Positions 33,666 through 43,476 are shown, counted from the stretch's first letter. The stretch is DNA of 64,000 bases from Denitratimonas yunnanensis (SeqCode) (GCA_026410415.1 JAPMLR010000002.1:440652-504651); one strand, 5' to 3'. Numbers and translations are program-made. The notes: generated by a model not told the origin, from the letters alone.

Positions 33666-34400
33666 TCAGTCGGCTTTCCTGAGATCGATCACCAGCGCGC
33701 AGGCGATGAGCCAGAACACGATGATCAGCAGGAAGAACAACACGTCACGCAAGTCGACCACGCCCTTGGCGATGGCGGAGAAGTGGGTCAGGAAGCTCAA
33801 TCCGGCGACTGCATCCACCACGCCTTGCGGGAAGATCGCTCCGACGAATTCCAGCACCAGGGGGAAGCCGGCAAGCAGCAGCACGAAGCACACCACCACC
33901 GTCAGGATGAAGGCGATCACCTGGTTGCGCGTGGTGGCGGAAAGGCAGGCGCCAATCGCGAGGAACGCGCCGGCCATCAATGCGCTGCCGAGGTAGCCGG
34001 CCAGAATGACGCCGTTGTCCGGATCACCCAGATAGTTGACCGTCAGCCAGATCGGGAACGTCAGCGCCAGCGCGATGCAGAGAAACGCCCAGGCCGCAAG
34101 GAACTTGCCGACCACCGCCTGCCACATCGTCACCGGCAGGGTCAGAAGCAGTTCGATCGTGCCGCTCTTGCGTTCCTCGCTCCACAGGCGCATCGACACG
34201 GCCGGCACGAGGAACAGGTAAAGCCAGGGGTGGAAGTTGAAGAAGGGCAGCAGGTCCGCCTGGCCGCGCTCGTAGAAACCACCGAGGTAGAACGTGAAGG
34301 CACCGGCCAGGATCAGGAAAATCACGATGAAGACATAGGCGACGGGCGTGGCGAAATAGCTCGCCAGCTCGCGCCGGAAGATCGCACGCACCGGGCTCAT
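33666..34400 (-). CDS. ABC-2 type permease, GldF-like
   Basis: 244 residues with six membrane helices. It begins MSPVRAIFRRELASYFATPVA, the usual start of GldF/NosY-type permeases, and contains SMRLWSEERKSGTIELLLTLP, the hallmark cytoplasmic loop of ABC-2 permeases. It pairs with the ATPase encoded just upstream (ATGA overlap) and the GldG-like protein downstream. Substrate unknown. Confidence 0.88.
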   Translation of the reverse strand: MSPVRAIFRRELASYFATPVAYVFIVIFLILAGAFTFYLGGFYERGQADLLPFFNFHPWLYLFLVPAVSMRLWSEERKSGTIELLLTLPVTMWQAVVGKFLAAWAFLCIALALTFPIWLTVNYLGDPDNGVILAGYLGSALMAGAFLAIGACLSATTRNQVIAFILTVVVCFVLLLAGFPLVLEFVGAIFPQGVVDAVAGLSFLTHFSAIAKGVVDLRDVLFFLLIIVFWLIACALVIDLRKAD

Positions 34401-35341
34401 GCGGCCTCCTTGCGCGCGGCCTGCGCGCCCAGCGTGATGGTGCGGAAGACTTCGTCCAGGCGGCCGCGCTCCAGCTGCACCTCGCTGACCTGCACGTTCT
34501 GGCTGCGGAGATAGGCCTCAACCCGGTCGAAAATGCGTTGGCCGGCACGCGGGAACACCGTGATGCGACCATCGTGCGCGTCGATTTCCACCTGGGCCAC
34601 GCCTTCGACGCGAACCAGGCCTTCTTTCAGGACCTGCGGATTGGGCGCGGTCAGCGAGACCGCGCCGTGGTAGCGCGAGCGTGTCTCCAGCTCCGCCGGC
34701 GTGGCGTCGGCGAGCACGCGCCCGGAAGCGATCACGATGGCGCGGGTGCAGACCGCATGCACTTCCTCGAGGATGTGTGTGGAAATGATGATGGTGCGGT
34801 CTGCCGACATGGATTGGATCAGGCTGCGGACTTCGTGCTTCTGGTTCGGGTCGAGGCCATCGGTCGGCTCGTCGAGAATCAGGGCGCGCGGGTCATGCAG
34901 GATGGCTTGAGCCAAGCCGACGCGGCGACGGAAACCCTTGGACAAGGTGTCGATCGGCTGGGCCAAAACGCTTTCCAGCTGCAGGCGACCGATGGCGTCA
35001 TCCAGACGCTGGCGCCGGCGTTCGCCGGAAAGTCCCCGCACATCGGCGATGAAACCGAGGAAGCCCGCCACGGTCATTTCGCCGTAGCTCGGTGCACCTT
35101 CGGACAGGTAGCCGAGGGTACGGCGTGCCTCGATCGGTTGTTCGCGCACATCGAAACCGCAAACCCTGGCGGTTCCCGAGGTGGGCGTCAGGAAGCCCGC
35201 GATCATCTTCATCGTGGTGGACTTGCCGGCCCCATTGGGGCCGAGGAAGCCGAGCACCTGGCCCGGCTCGACGCGGAAGGAGACCTCGTCGACGGCACGC
35301 ATGCGCCCGTAGGTCTTGGACAGTCGTTGGGTTTCTATCAT
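34397..35341 (-). CDS. ABC transporter ATP-binding protein, GldA-like
   Basis: 314 residues from ATG 35341 with ribosome site AAGGGAGA 5 bases before it. Walker A GPNGAGKST at about 37-45, signature LSKGFRRRVGLAQA, Walker B LILDEPTDGLDP, and H-loop STHILEE. The C-terminal 90 residues are the extra domain of the drug/nodulation exporter class. First gene of the four-gene operon ABC ATPase-permease-GldG-DUF4340, all overlapping or within 9 bases. Confidence 0.92.
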   Translation of the reverse strand: MIETQRLSKTYGRMRAVDEVSFRVEPGQVLGFLGPNGAGKSTTMKMIAGFLTPTSGTARVCGFDVREQPIEARRTLGYLSEGAPSYGEMTVAGFLGFIADVRGLSGERRRQRLDDAIGRLQLESVLAQPIDTLSKGFRRRVGLAQAILHDPRALILDEPTDGLDPNQKHEVRSLIQSMSADRTIIISTHILEEVHAVCTRAIVIASGRVLADATPAELETRSRYHGAVSLTAPNPQVLKEGLVRVEGVAQVEIDAHDGRITVFPRAGQRIFDRVEAYLRSQNVQVSEVQLERGRLDEVFRTITLGAQAARKEAA

Positions 35342-35500
35342 GGTTATCTCCCTTGGATGCGGTGGCGACCGATCCGTCGGGAACGAGCGCCACGGCGTCG
35401 CCGAATTACCACGAAACATGAAAAAAGTTCCGCTCGTCTCGACGCGGGAGGGCCCATCCGCAGGATCGGCCGGACGGTGAGCGGCTTCACTGCCGAAATG

Positions 35501-35527
35501 CCCCGCGCCGCACCGGGCGGCGCGGGG
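35501..35527. terminator. GC-rich hairpin after the SRPBCC/GyrI gene
   Basis: An 11-bp perfect stem, CCCCGCGCCGC and complement, around ACCGG, 8 bases past the minus-strand stop at 35535. The T-tract is short on the minus strand (ATTT), so termination may be partial. Between it and the ABC operon start lies about 160 bases with the operon promoter; no clear hexamers were found there. Confidence 0.55.
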
Positions 35528-35534
35528 GAAGAGC

Positions 35535-36671
35535 TTATTTGATCGGCCAGTAAACCCGGAAGCGTGCATCCTCGGCGGCGGTATCGGCGATTTCGGTGAG
35601 GTATTCCTCGAAGGCGCGATCCTGCAGTTGTTCGCCGAACGTGGCGGCATACGAGCGAAGCTGGTCACGGATCAGCGGCAGGGCCGCCGGATGGCCGCGG
35701 TAGGGTGCAGTCACGACACGTCCACCGTAGCTCTGGCCAACGCGGACATTGTCCGGCAAGCGCAGCCCTTCCAGGGCTTCGGGCGGAGTGAGGTCCACGG
35801 GCTGCGCGGAAATCGACATGCCTTCCTCGCCATTGGAGTCATTGCCATTCCCGCCGTCCCCATTGGCCTCGTCGGCCGGTGCCTCGGTACGGCGCATCAC
35901 CGGAATGGCGACATCGAACTCGTACTTCTCCGAACCGAAGTTCGTGGTGATCAGGCGCGGCGGGGCGGCCTCGACCAGCTGGTTGGCCGTGATCGCCGCA
36001 CGGATGTCCTTGAGGGCCAAGTCCATCGCGTTTTCCACTGCGGTGATGTTTCGATCGGCCGTGGTGGTGATGTAAAGGATGTTCTGCGGCGCAACCTCGG
36101 TGACCTGAACCTCCAGATTGCTGTAATCGAAGTTCGGCATGGAGGCCAGCAGGTTGGCGATGTTCGCCAGACTGCGCTTGATGTCGTCGCCCACGGTGCG
36201 GTCGACGTACAGGCCGGCATAACGGCCAGGCAGGCTCCAACCGTAGTCGACCGAGTAGAGCCAGTCGATCTCGACGATCTTGCCACGCTGATCCAGGGTG
36301 ATCAGGTGGTTCTTGTTCTGGCCGTGGGAGTCGTTGTAGACGGTGTAGCGAATCCGCTCGTTCGGCTCGCTCTCGGTGATGTGCCAGCTGCCGTTGCCCA
36401 CCTCCACGCGCTGCGAGGCGTGGTCCAGCTGCGCGCCGACGCCACGTTCGGCGCCGGATATGGTGTAGGTCACCTTGGGGTCATGCTGGCGCATCGGGTT
36501 CCAGTCGCCGAAGCGCTTGAAACTGTTCAGGGTATCGAAGGCCTGGCGCAATGGATGGCTGGTTTCCACGCTGTGCTGCACGGTGCGGCGGTCGGGCAGA
36601 AACACGCCCACCAGCACGAACAGCACCACCACGATCAGCACGGACATCAGCAACTCTAGAAAACGGGTCAT
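35535..36671 (-). CDS. SRPBCC-domain protein with C-terminal GyrI-like domain
   Basis: 378 residues from ATG 36671 (MTRFLELLMSV); extra upstream codons are not family-like. One N-terminal membrane helix (about 6-24), then a polyketide-cyclase/SRPBCC domain (LRQAFDTLNSFKRFGDWNPM, VGNGSWHITESEPNERIRY) and, after a linker, a GyrI/effector-binding-like domain (VTEVAPQNILYITTTADR ... VAIPVMRRTE) interrupted by an acidic, Asn/Gly-rich insert (about 283-300). A membrane-bound ligand-binding protein is likely; the ligand is unknown. Confidence 0.75.
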   Translation of the reverse strand: MTRFLELLMSVLIVVVLFVLVGVFLPDRRTVQHSVETSHPLRQAFDTLNSFKRFGDWNPMRQHDPKVTYTISGAERGVGAQLDHASQRVEVGNGSWHITESEPNERIRYTVYNDSHGQNKNHLITLDQRGKIVEIDWLYSVDYGWSLPGRYAGLYVDRTVGDDIKRSLANIANLLASMPNFDYSNLEVQVTEVAPQNILYITTTADRNITAVENAMDLALKDIRAAITANQLVEAAPPRLITTNFGSEKYEFDVAIPVMRRTEAPADEANGDGGNGNDSNGEEGMSISAQPVDLTPPEALEGLRLPDNVRVGQSYGGRVVTAPYRGHPAALPLIRDQLRSYAATFGEQLQDRAFEEYLTEIADTAAEDARFRVYWPIK

Positions 36672-36727
36672 TCGGGGTCTCCGGGGGGCTTTGCTCGCCA
36701 TTTTGCCGATGGATGGGCCGCATGTGT

Positions 36728-36747
36728 GGCTCCGATGCATCGGAGCC
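36728..36747. promoter_or_regulatory. perfect 20-base palindrome upstream of the SRPBCC gene
   Basis: GGCTCCGATGCATCGGAGCC is a perfect palindrome, 57-76 bases before the SRPBCC start. There is no T-tract on either side, so a protein-binding site is as likely as a terminator remnant. Confidence 0.4.
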
Positions 36748-36824
36748 GCCAAGCATAGCTGAAGCCCGGATGACCCGCATCAGTTGTCGTGATCCGGGCC
36801 GGAGCGGTGTGGCGAGTCGGGGCC

Positions 36825-36850
36825 GCCATCCAGCGTCGCCGCTGGATGGC
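36825..36850. terminator. hairpin after the LuxR-type regulator gene
   Basis: An 11-bp perfect stem, GCCATCCAGCG and complement, closes a TCGC loop. It lies 27 bases past the stop of the response regulator gene (minus strand). On the plus strand it is followed by CCTTT; on the minus strand there is no T-run. It may end or stabilise the two-component transcript. Confidence 0.5.
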
Positions 36851-36876
36851 CCTTTGCCGTGTGCCGGCGCCCGGCC

Positions 36877-37518
36877 TCAGACCAGCTTCAGTTCGAATGC
36901 CTTCAGTACGGCGCGGGTGCGATCGCGTACGCCAAGCTTGGAGAGGATGTTGGAGACGTGGTTCTTGACCGTTCCCTCGGCCACACCGAGCGAGCCGGCG
37001 ATCTCCCGGTTGGAGTAGCCGCCGGCCATCAGGCGCAGGATTTCGGTTTCGCGCTCGGTCAGGGGGTCGGGCTGGTCGAGGCTGACGAAATCATTGCGGA
37101 TGGTCTCCATGCCCGAGAGCAGCCGTTGAGTCACTGCCGGTTGAACCAGCGAACCGCCCGCGGCAACCGCGTGGATGGCGTCCACCAGTTGCTCCAGCGA
37201 GACGTCCTTGAGCAGGAAGCCGCGTGCACCGGCTTTCAGGCCGGCCAGCACCAGTTCGTCGTCGTCGAAGGTGGTCAGGATGATCGTTGGCGGCAGGCGG
37301 CCTTGCGTCGACAGTGCCTGCAAGGTCTCCAGTCCCGACATCACCGGCATGCGCATGTCCAGCAGGACCACGTCAGGTTCGACCTGAGGAATGATTTCCA
37401 GGGCCTGGCGGCCATCGCCGGCCTCGGCGACAACCCGGATGTCCTCGGACAGTTCCAGCAACGAACGAACGCCCTGGCGCACCAGGGTTTGGTCATCGAC
37501 CAGGCAGACACGGATCAT
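36877..37518 (-). CDS. NarL/LuxR-family response regulator
   Basis: 213 residues. Receiver with D8/D9, phospho-acceptor in VVLLDMRMP (about D54), and K104 (LLKDV), and a C-terminal LuxR-type helix-turn-helix (LTERETEILRLMAGGYSNREIAGSL, marked from LTERE to IAGSL; then GTVKNHVSNIL). Its start overlaps the stop of the kinase gene upstream (ATGA). Close in type to DesR/LiaR regulators; targets unknown. Confidence 0.92.
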   Translation of the reverse strand: MIRVCLVDDQTLVRQGVRSLLELSEDIRVVAEAGDGRQALEIIPQVEPDVVLLDMRMPVMSGLETLQALSTQGRLPPTIILTTFDDDELVLAGLKAGARGFLLKDVSLEQLVDAIHAVAAGGSLVQPAVTQRLLSGMETIRNDFVSLDQPDPLTERETEILRLMAGGYSNREIAGSLGVAEGTVKNHVSNILSKLGVRDRTRAVLKAFELKLV

Positions 37519-38663
37519 GAGCTTCCCTCCAGAGGCAGGAATACATCGTGCGCGAAACCGCGCGCATTGGCGGCCACCGTCAAGTGGCCACCGTATTCGG
37601 CCAGGCGTTCGCGCATGCCGCGCAACCCGTTGCCGAGCGTCACCTGCTCGCCGCCGCGCCCGTCGTCGCGCGCGCGCAAGGCGATGCCGGTGTCCTGCTT
37701 GCTCAAGGTGATCCACAGGTTGTCGGCTTCGGCATGGCGAACGGCGTTGGTGATGATTTCCTGTACGCAGCGCAGGATCACGTGGGCGCGGAGCGGGTCG
37801 CCAAGGGCAAACTGCTCCGGCATGTCCAGATGGATGCGCAGCGAGGGCACGCCGTCGGCGAGGGCTTCCAGGGCTTCGCGCAGGTTGATCGCACCGCCTT
37901 CACGCAACTGGCTGACCGCTTCGCGCACGTCGGTGAGGAGCAGTTTGGCGAGGAATTGGGCCTGCTGGACATGTTCGCGAGCCCGCCCTTCGGACAGGTG
38001 CGTGGCGACTTCGAGATTCAGGCTCAGTGCGGTGAGGTGATGGCCGAGCAGGTCGTGCAGTTCCCGGGAGATGCGGGTGCGCTCGTTCAGACGGCTGGAT
38101 TCGGCCAGCAGTGCGCGGGTGGCGCGAAGTTCGGAGATCAGCCTGCGCTGCTCCTCACGTGCCTGCGCCTGCTGACGGGCCACCAGGCCGGTGACGAACG
38201 CCACGGTGGAGTAGCCGATGTAGAACAGGGCCTGCAACAGCGCTTCGATGACGCTGAACTCGGGTCGTCCTGCGAATACCGGCACCAGCGCGACATGCTG
38301 GAGCACCAGCCACGCCAGCCCGATGCGTGGGCCGAGCACCCACGGCAGGATGCCGGCGATCACCAGCAACAGGCCGCCGCCCAGGCCGCTATTGGAAAAA
38401 TGGCTGACCGCGATGGCGCAGAAAGTGATGAGCGCCAGCAATGCGATGTCGAGCGACTGGTTGGGCGAGCGTCCCAGCCGCCGCGTCAGGACCCAGTAGC
38501 CGATGCCGAAGGCGATGTAGACCACACGCCAGGCGATCAGGTCGGCGCGCGACAACCCTTCGTGGAAGTACCAGGTGTTGAGGACCAGTGGAATGCCGAC
38601 GCAGGCCCAGGTGAACAGGCCGGCATAGCGCAGCAACTGGGTATGGCTGAGGCGGGAGAGCAT
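37515..38663 (-). CDS. HisKA_3-type sensor histidine kinase (DesK/NarX class)
   Basis: 382 residues from ATG 38663 (MLSRLSHTQLL). Six or so membrane helices fill residues 10-165 with no large periplasmic domain, then the H box RELHDLLGHHLTALSLNL, N box IITNAVRHAEA and DDGRGG with GLRGMRERL. It is an intramembrane-sensing kinase like DesK or LiaS and should phosphorylate the adjacent LuxR-type regulator. Confidence 0.9.
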   Translation of the reverse strand: MLSRLSHTQLLRYAGLFTWACVGIPLVLNTWYFHEGLSRADLIAWRVVYIAFGIGYWVLTRRLGRSPNQSLDIALLALITFCAIAVSHFSNSGLGGGLLLVIAGILPWVLGPRIGLAWLVLQHVALVPVFAGRPEFSVIEALLQALFYIGYSTVAFVTGLVARQQAQAREEQRRLISELRATRALLAESSRLNERTRISRELHDLLGHHLTALSLNLEVATHLSEGRAREHVQQAQFLAKLLLTDVREAVSQLREGGAINLREALEALADGVPSLRIHLDMPEQFALGDPLRAHVILRCVQEIITNAVRHAEADNLWITLSKQDTGIALRARDDGRGGEQVTLGNGLRGMRERLAEYGGHLTVAANARGFAHDVFLPLEGSS

Positions 38664-38734
38664 GGCGCCATCATAGGCGCATGCGGTGGGCACGCACCCT
38701 GCCGCTCGTCATGCGGCAGGGCATCCCGGGGCGA

Positions 38735-39565
38735 TCAGTTCAGTCGTGACGGATCGCCGTGGCATTTCTTGAATTTCTTTCCCGATCCACAGGGGCACGG
38801 GTCATTGCGGGCCGGTGCCTCCTCGCGCCGCGCCGGTGTGCGAGGCGTCCGTTCGTCGATGGCGATCTGGTGCAGGTCGTGCAGGATCTCCGGGAGCGCG
38901 CCGATGATCGCCATGCGTTCGGAAAAGCTGGCCGGTTCCTCGTCTTCGTATTCCTCATCCTCATCCTCGCCCTCGTCCGGCGACAGGACGTCGTCCTCGT
39001 CATCCGCATCCGCCTCGTCCGCGTCGACGGACCCGTCGTCGGACAGCGGCGGCATCAGCGCGAAAATGTCCATCACGTCCCAGGCGGTGTCCTCGTCTTC
39101 GTCCAGGCGCAATTCCCATTCCGGTGCGCGCAGGTTGAAGGCCATCAGGAATCCCAGCGCCCACGCAGAGCCTACGAGGAAATCGTCGGCCTCCGGCGCA
39201 TCGTCTTCCAGTGCCTCGAGTTCCGGCGGGATGCCGATCAGGGGCAGGCATTCGCGCGGATCGGAGGTCGGTCCGCGCATGATGCGGTGACCGATGGCAT
39301 CCCACATCATTCCGAGCAGCCGGGTCAGCTCCTCTGGTGCCGATGCGGCGACATCGCCCAGCGCAACCGGCATCAGGTCGGCCAGTGTCAGCGGAGCGCC
39401 AGGCGAGACCCATGCGCAACTGAAGAGGCCGTCGATGGCTTCGAGCGGCAATCCGCCATTGGGCAGGCATTCCTCGGTCAGCAGGATTTCCAGACGCTCG
39501 ATGGCGTTGTCGTCGAAACGCGCATGAGCTGCGCTGCGCGGGATGGGAGGGTCGATGGCAGGCAT
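38735..39565 (-). CDS. UPF0149/YecA-family protein with C-terminal SEC-C zinc motif
   Basis: 276 residues. The N-terminal 180 follow UPF0149 ([31 protein letters not shown]), then a very acidic stretch (about 178-212, nearly all D and E), and a C-terminal SEC-C motif [18 protein letters not shown] (C-x-C-x8-C-H) as in SecA, which binds zinc and ribosomes. Likely a cytoplasmic accessory factor of the AscA/YecA type. It ends 7 bases before... the start of its neighbour gshA lies upstream on the same strand. Confidence 0.82.
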   Translation of the reverse strand: MPAIDPPIPRSAAHARFDDNAIERLEILLTEECLPNGGLPLEAIDGLFSCAWVSPGAPLTLADLMPVALGDVAASAPEELTRLLGMMWDAIGHRIMRGPTSDPRECLPLIGIPPELEALEDDAPEADDFLVGSAWALGFLMAFNLRAPEWELRLDEDEDTAWDVMDIFALMPPLSDDGSVDADEADADDEDDVLSPDEGEDEDEEYEDEEPASFSERMAIIGALPEILHDLHQIAIDERTPRTPARREEAPARNDPCPCGSGKKFKKCHGDPSRLN

Positions 39566-39571
39566 GGGGGG

Positions 39572-40957
39572 TCAATAGGCGAACTGGCTGAATACCGGAT
39601 CGACGCTACCTCCCCACGGCCCATGAAACAAGTCCAGCTTGCGTTCGGCGGGGGTCTGGTTGGCGAGCGCAAACTCGAACAGCGGATCCAGAAACACGGT
39701 CTCGTCAGCGCCTTGGGCGTTGTGACGCGCACGGCGCACCAGGCCAGCGCGCGAGACCTTCAGCGCCTCCAATGCCAGCTCACGCAATGTGGCATCGCGA
39801 AACGGCAGCTTGAAGCCGTGACGAGGCACGCCATCGCGCAACGCGTGGCGCTCGGCCGGGGTGAAGTCGCGCACCAGATCCCAGGCCGCATCGAGTGCAG
39901 CATCGTCGTACAGCAGGCCGGTCCAGAACGCCGGCAAGGCGCACAGACGGTTCCAGGGGCCGCCGTCGGCACCGCGCATTTCCAGATAGGACTTCAGCCT
40001 CACCTCGGGAAAGGCGGTGGTCATGTGGTCGTTCCAGTCGCGCAGCGTGGGCAGCTCTCCGGGCATGCCCGGCAGGCGGCCGGCCAGGAAGTCGCGAAAA
40101 CTCTGACCCGCGACGTCGTGGTAGTGACCATCGCGGTAGACGAAGTACATCGGTACATCGAGCAGGTAATCGACATAGCGTTCGTAGCCGAAGCCGTCCT
40201 CGAACACGAAGTCGAGCATGCCGGTACGGTCGGGGTCGGTATCGGTCCAGATGTGCGAACGGTAGGAGAGAAATCCGTTCGGCTTGCCTTCGGTGAACGG
40301 CGAGTCTGCGAACAGCGCGGTGGCCACGGGTTGCAGCGCCAGCGAGACGCGGAACTTCTTCACCATGTCGGCTTCGGAGCCGTAGTCGAGGTTGACCTGC
40401 ACCGTGCAGGTGCGGGTCATCATGTCCAGGCCGAGCGACCCCACTTTGGGCATGTAGTTGCGCATGATCCGGTAGCGTCCCTTGGGCATCCACGGCATGT
40501 CCTCGCGGCGCCACTTGGGTTGGAAACCCATGCCGAGGAAACCGATCCCCAGCGGCTCGGCGGCCGCGCGGACTTCTTCGAGGTGGCGCATGGTTTCGCA
40601 GCATGTCTGGTGGATGTTTTCCAGAGGTGCACCTGACAATTCCAGTTGCCCTGCCGGTTCCAGCGTCACGGAAGCGCTCTCGCGGGTGAGTGCGATCAGT
40701 ACATCGTTTTCCTCCACTCCCTGCCAGTCATGCGCCATCAGGCCGCGAAGCAGCGCGCCGATGCCGCGTTCGCCATCGTAGCCAGGCGGCCGCAGCGCGA
40801 GTGCTGGATCGTCGCCGGGGCGGTGCTGCAGGAAGCCGAACTTTTCGTGTTCGGTGCCGATGCGCCAGTCCGCGCGCGGTTTGCCGCCCTGCGCCAGAAC
40901 ATCAGCCAGCACGTGCCGGTCGTGTATCGGCTCATCCTTGGAAGAGCGTGCCTGCAT
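39572..40957 (-). CDS. gshA: glutamate--cysteine ligase, plant/proteobacterial type
   Basis: 461 residues from ATG 40957 ([13 protein letters not shown]); the frame runs on upstream without family character. GCS2-type motifs: [12 protein letters not shown] near residue 30, [17 protein letters not shown] [46 protein letters not shown] and MRGADGGPW. It makes gamma-glutamylcysteine, the first step of glutathione synthesis, and is unrelated to the E. coli GshA type. The SEC-C gene follows 6 bases after the stop. Confidence 0.93.
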   Translation of the reverse strand: MQARSSKDEPIHDRHVLADVLAQGGKPRADWRIGTEHEKFGFLQHRPGDDPALALRPPGYDGERGIGALLRGLMAHDWQGVEENDVLIALTRESASVTLEPAGQLELSGAPLENIHQTCCETMRHLEEVRAAAEPLGIGFLGMGFQPKWRREDMPWMPKGRYRIMRNYMPKVGSLGLDMMTRTCTVQVNLDYGSEADMVKKFRVSLALQPVATALFADSPFTEGKPNGFLSYRSHIWTDTDPDRTGMLDFVFEDGFGYERYVDYLLDVPMYFVYRDGHYHDVAGQSFRDFLAGRLPGMPGELPTLRDWNDHMTTAFPEVRLKSYLEMRGADGGPWNRLCALPAFWTGLLYDDAALDAAWDLVRDFTPAERHALRDGVPRHGFKLPFRDATLRELALEALKVSRAGLVRRARHNAQGADETVFLDPLFEFALANQTPAERKLDLFHGPWGGSVDPVFSQFAY

Positions 40958-41132
40958 GGGAACCTCACTGTGTGGGATCCAAGCATGGCGGGCAGCGGGC
41001 AAGCTGCGCAAGGCGCGTCGGCGACCCGCAGATTCCTGTCGCGCAGAAAAAGGCGAGCGGGCAGAATAGGGCGCCTCCCGATCCGGCAGGTTCCGCATCG
41101 GTCTTTCCCGCACCGTCTGAAAGGTTTCCCTC

Positions 41133-41846
41133 ATGGGCAGAGGTCCCAGCATCGAAGGGCGCAAGAACGCCGAAGACGCCAAGCGCGCCAAGGTGTTCAC
41201 CAAGCTCATCCGAGACATCACGATTGCCGCACGCGCCGGGGCGGATCCGGCCGGTAATGCCAAGTTGCGCAGCGCGATGGACAAGGCGCTGGCCGCCAAC
41301 ATGACCAAGGACACCATGGAGCGCGCGATCCGGCGCGGCTCGGGTGCGGACGGCGGCGCGGACATGCAGGAGTTGCGCTACGAGGGCTATGGCCCCGGCG
41401 GTGTCGCGATACTGATCGACGCGCTCACCGACAACCCGATCCGCACCGTGGCCGACGTGCGCCATGCGCTGAACAAGCACGGTGGCAATCTGGGCACCAC
41501 GGGCTCGGTTTCGTTCCAGTTCGCCCGCATCGGCCAGTTCTGGATCAGGACTGCCGACGCCGCCAGCGAGGATGCGTTGATGGAAGCGGCGATCGAGGCC
41601 GGTGCCGACGACGTGCAGTCGAGCGAAGGCTGGAGCGAGGTGCTGTGCGCACCGGACGGTTTCGACGCGGTGGAAAAGGCGCTCGCCGCCGCCGGCTTCG
41701 CGTTCGAGTCCGCCGACGTGGTGATGCGGCCGGACAACCGCACCGCGGTAACGGGCGAGACCGCCGACGCCATGCGCGCCCTGCTCGAACGCCTGGATAC
41801 GCTGGACGACGTGCAGGATGTCTACCACAACGCCGACTTGCTCTGA
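41133..41846 (+). CDS. yebC: YebC/PmpR-family transcription/translation factor
   Basis: 237 residues with the family start ([20 protein letters not shown]), [37 protein letters not shown] and the C-terminal [12 protein letters not shown]. YebC proteins relieve ribosome stalling at proline-rich stretches and some act as transcription regulators. Usually near ruvC; here it is alone, divergent from gshA. Confidence 0.93.
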   Translation: MGRGPSIEGRKNAEDAKRAKVFTKLIRDITIAARAGADPAGNAKLRSAMDKALAANMTKDTMERAIRRGSGADGGADMQELRYEGYGPGGVAILIDALTDNPIRTVADVRHALNKHGGNLGTTGSVSFQFARIGQFWIRTADAASEDALMEAAIEAGADDVQSSEGWSEVLCAPDGFDAVEKALAAAGFAFESADVVMRPDNRTAVTGETADAMRALLERLDTLDDVQDVYHNADLL

Positions 41847-41937
41847 GCCGGAATTCCCGCGGCAAGCCGTTCGCCTGCTGAATCCCCGGCGGGTTGCCGC
41901 TTGCCCGAGGCAGGCTGGATCCGTATCGTCGCCGCCC

Positions 41938-42576
41938 ATGACCACGCATGCCGCCTCGTTCCGCGAAGAAGTCGCCAACGCACTGACCCACGGCATCGGT
42001 GCGGCGCTCGCGCTGCCTGCAGGTGCGGTGCTGATCACGTTGGCCGCCATCCATGGCGATGGCTGGCAACTGGCCGGGGCCATCGTGTTCTGCGTGGCTT
42101 TGTTCCTGCTGTATCTTGCATCGACGCTTTATCACGCGATTCCGCATCCCGTGGCCAAGGCGCGACTCAAGGTGTTCGATCACTGCGCGATCTACGTGCT
42201 GATCGCCGGAACCTATACGCCTTTCACCCTGATCGGACTGCGCGGGGCCTGGGGCTGGAGCCTGTTCGCGGTGATCTGGACATTGGCCGTGGCCGGCGTG
42301 GTGTTCAAGCTGTTCTTCACTGGTCGTTTCAAATTGGTGTCCACACTCATCTACATCGCGATGGGCTGGCTGGTGCTGGTCGCGATCGTGCCGATGACCC
42401 GCGCACTGGATGCCTGGGCGCTGGGCTGGTTGTTCGCGGGTGGTATCGCCTACACCGCGGGCACGTTCTTCTACATGAGCCGTCGCATCCCGTATGCGCA
42501 TACGATCTGGCATTCGTTCGTGATCGGCGGCAGCGCCTGCCATTTTCTTGCCGTGGCGGGGCAGGTGCTGGGTTAG
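41938..42576 (+). CDS. hemolysin III / PAQR-type membrane protein
   Basis: 212 residues from ATG 41938. Seven membrane helices; family metal-site motifs SASTLYH-like YLASTLYHAIPHPVAK, FDHCAIYVLIAGTYTPF and the C-terminal HTIWHSFVIGGSACHF. The bacterial HlyIII/TrhA branch; haemolysin activity is not shown for most members, membrane lipid homeostasis is the better-supported role of relatives. Confidence 0.9.
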   Translation: MTTHAASFREEVANALTHGIGAALALPAGAVLITLAAIHGDGWQLAGAIVFCVALFLLYLASTLYHAIPHPVAKARLKVFDHCAIYVLIAGTYTPFTLIGLRGAWGWSLFAVIWTLAVAGVVFKLFFTGRFKLVSTLIYIAMGWLVLVAIVPMTRALDAWALGWLFAGGIAYTAGTFFYMSRRIPYAHTIWHSFVIGGSACHFLAVAGQVLG

Positions 42577-42665
42577 CCGCCCGCCAATGGCCGTCACCCC
42601 GGCGCTCGAGACCCGGCACGTGCTCGCGCCCCCAAGCATGCCAACACGCCGGGGCGGCCAGCCCG

Positions 42666-43383
42666 TTGATCGCTCCCCGTACGGACCTGGCCGCACTGCC
42701 GGAACGGTTTGCCAGCATGGGACGGGTCCAGATTCCGGGGGGGCTCGACCCCGGTTTGCCGAAGCCCTGCACCAGCGCATGGCGGACTGGAAGGGCTGGG
42801 TGCTGGTGACACGCATTGGCGGGCAGCGCCGTGATTTCGACTCGGCTGGAATGGACAAGCTCGATGCCGACAGGCGCCGCGCATTCGACCGGCTGATCGC
42901 TGCGGATGCCCGCGCCGGATTCCAGTACCTTTACGATCGCCATCCTGTCTGTGACATGGGTTTCGACAACCCCTTGCGGGTCCTATCCTGATCCAGGCTC
43001 GCGAACTGCTCCGGGGCGGTGCCTTTCTGTACCTGATACGCCGAATCCCCGGCATGCGGTCGATCGCTTTCGCCGTTGGCCAGGTGGCCCGGTATCGTCG
43101 TGGCCACTTCCTGACCCTGCATGATGACTTCGCCGAGGGCAAACACCGGCTGGCGGCCTATGTGCCGGGACTGACCCTGGACTGGGGCGCTGATTGCGGC
43201 GGACAGCTCCAGTTCCTGGATCGCCATGGCGAGGTGGAGGATGTATTCATCCCCGGATTCAACGTCCTGTCCGTGTTCAAGGTGCCGTCACTGCATCTGG
43301 TGACCACCGTGGCGCCGCATGTCAGTCATCCCCGACTGTCGATCACCGGATGGCTGCGGACCCGCAGCGAATCATCTGGATGA
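42666..43383 (+). pseudogene. 2OG-Fe(II) oxygenase (prolyl-4-hydroxylase-like), broken by two frameshifts
   Basis: Three consecutive pieces in three frames together give one protein. Piece 1 from about 42666 (TTG) reads IAPRTDLAALPERFASMGRV up to 42757. Piece 2 from 42758 reads AEALHQRMADWKGWVLVTRI on to FQYLYDRHPVCDMGFDNP near 42970. Piece 3 (about 42972-43383) reads LIQARELLRGG, then GHFLTLHDDF with the Fe-binding H and D, QLQFLDRHGEVEDV, FKVPSLHLV with the distal H, and LSITGWL. The first break looks like loss of one G (TTGGCC to TTGCC) at about 42758. Some expected residues are also changed. Real decay is likely; two sequencing errors are the alternative. Confidence 0.72.
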
Positions 43384-43476
43384 TGCAGGAGCGGTGGATC
43401 AGTCGGCCGGGTCATCGGTGCGCATCTACGGACTGGACCAATGGCTGTCGGATCGGCACGTAAATCCAGCAGCGGC

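Noticed and set aside
36825..36850. Rho-independent terminator on the minus strand
   Set aside because: The stem is perfect but no T-run follows on the minus strand, so it is reported as a hairpin with limited confidence and not as a proven terminator.
38801..38814. Exact 14-base match to the end repeat GTCATTGCGGGCCG of the element at 30584
   Set aside because: It lies inside the SEC-C gene and is explained by the codons for Pro-Ala-Arg-Asn-Asp before PCPCGSG; there is no second arm nearby.
42548..42991. A separate 147-residue gene
   Set aside because: Its useful part is only the middle of a 2OG-Fe(II) oxygenase whose ends lie in two other frames; annotated as one pseudogene.
43054..43383. 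A separate 109-residue oxygenase gene
   Set aside because: Its frame is open upstream with matching family sequence and lacks its own N-terminal domain; it is the last part of the same pseudogene.
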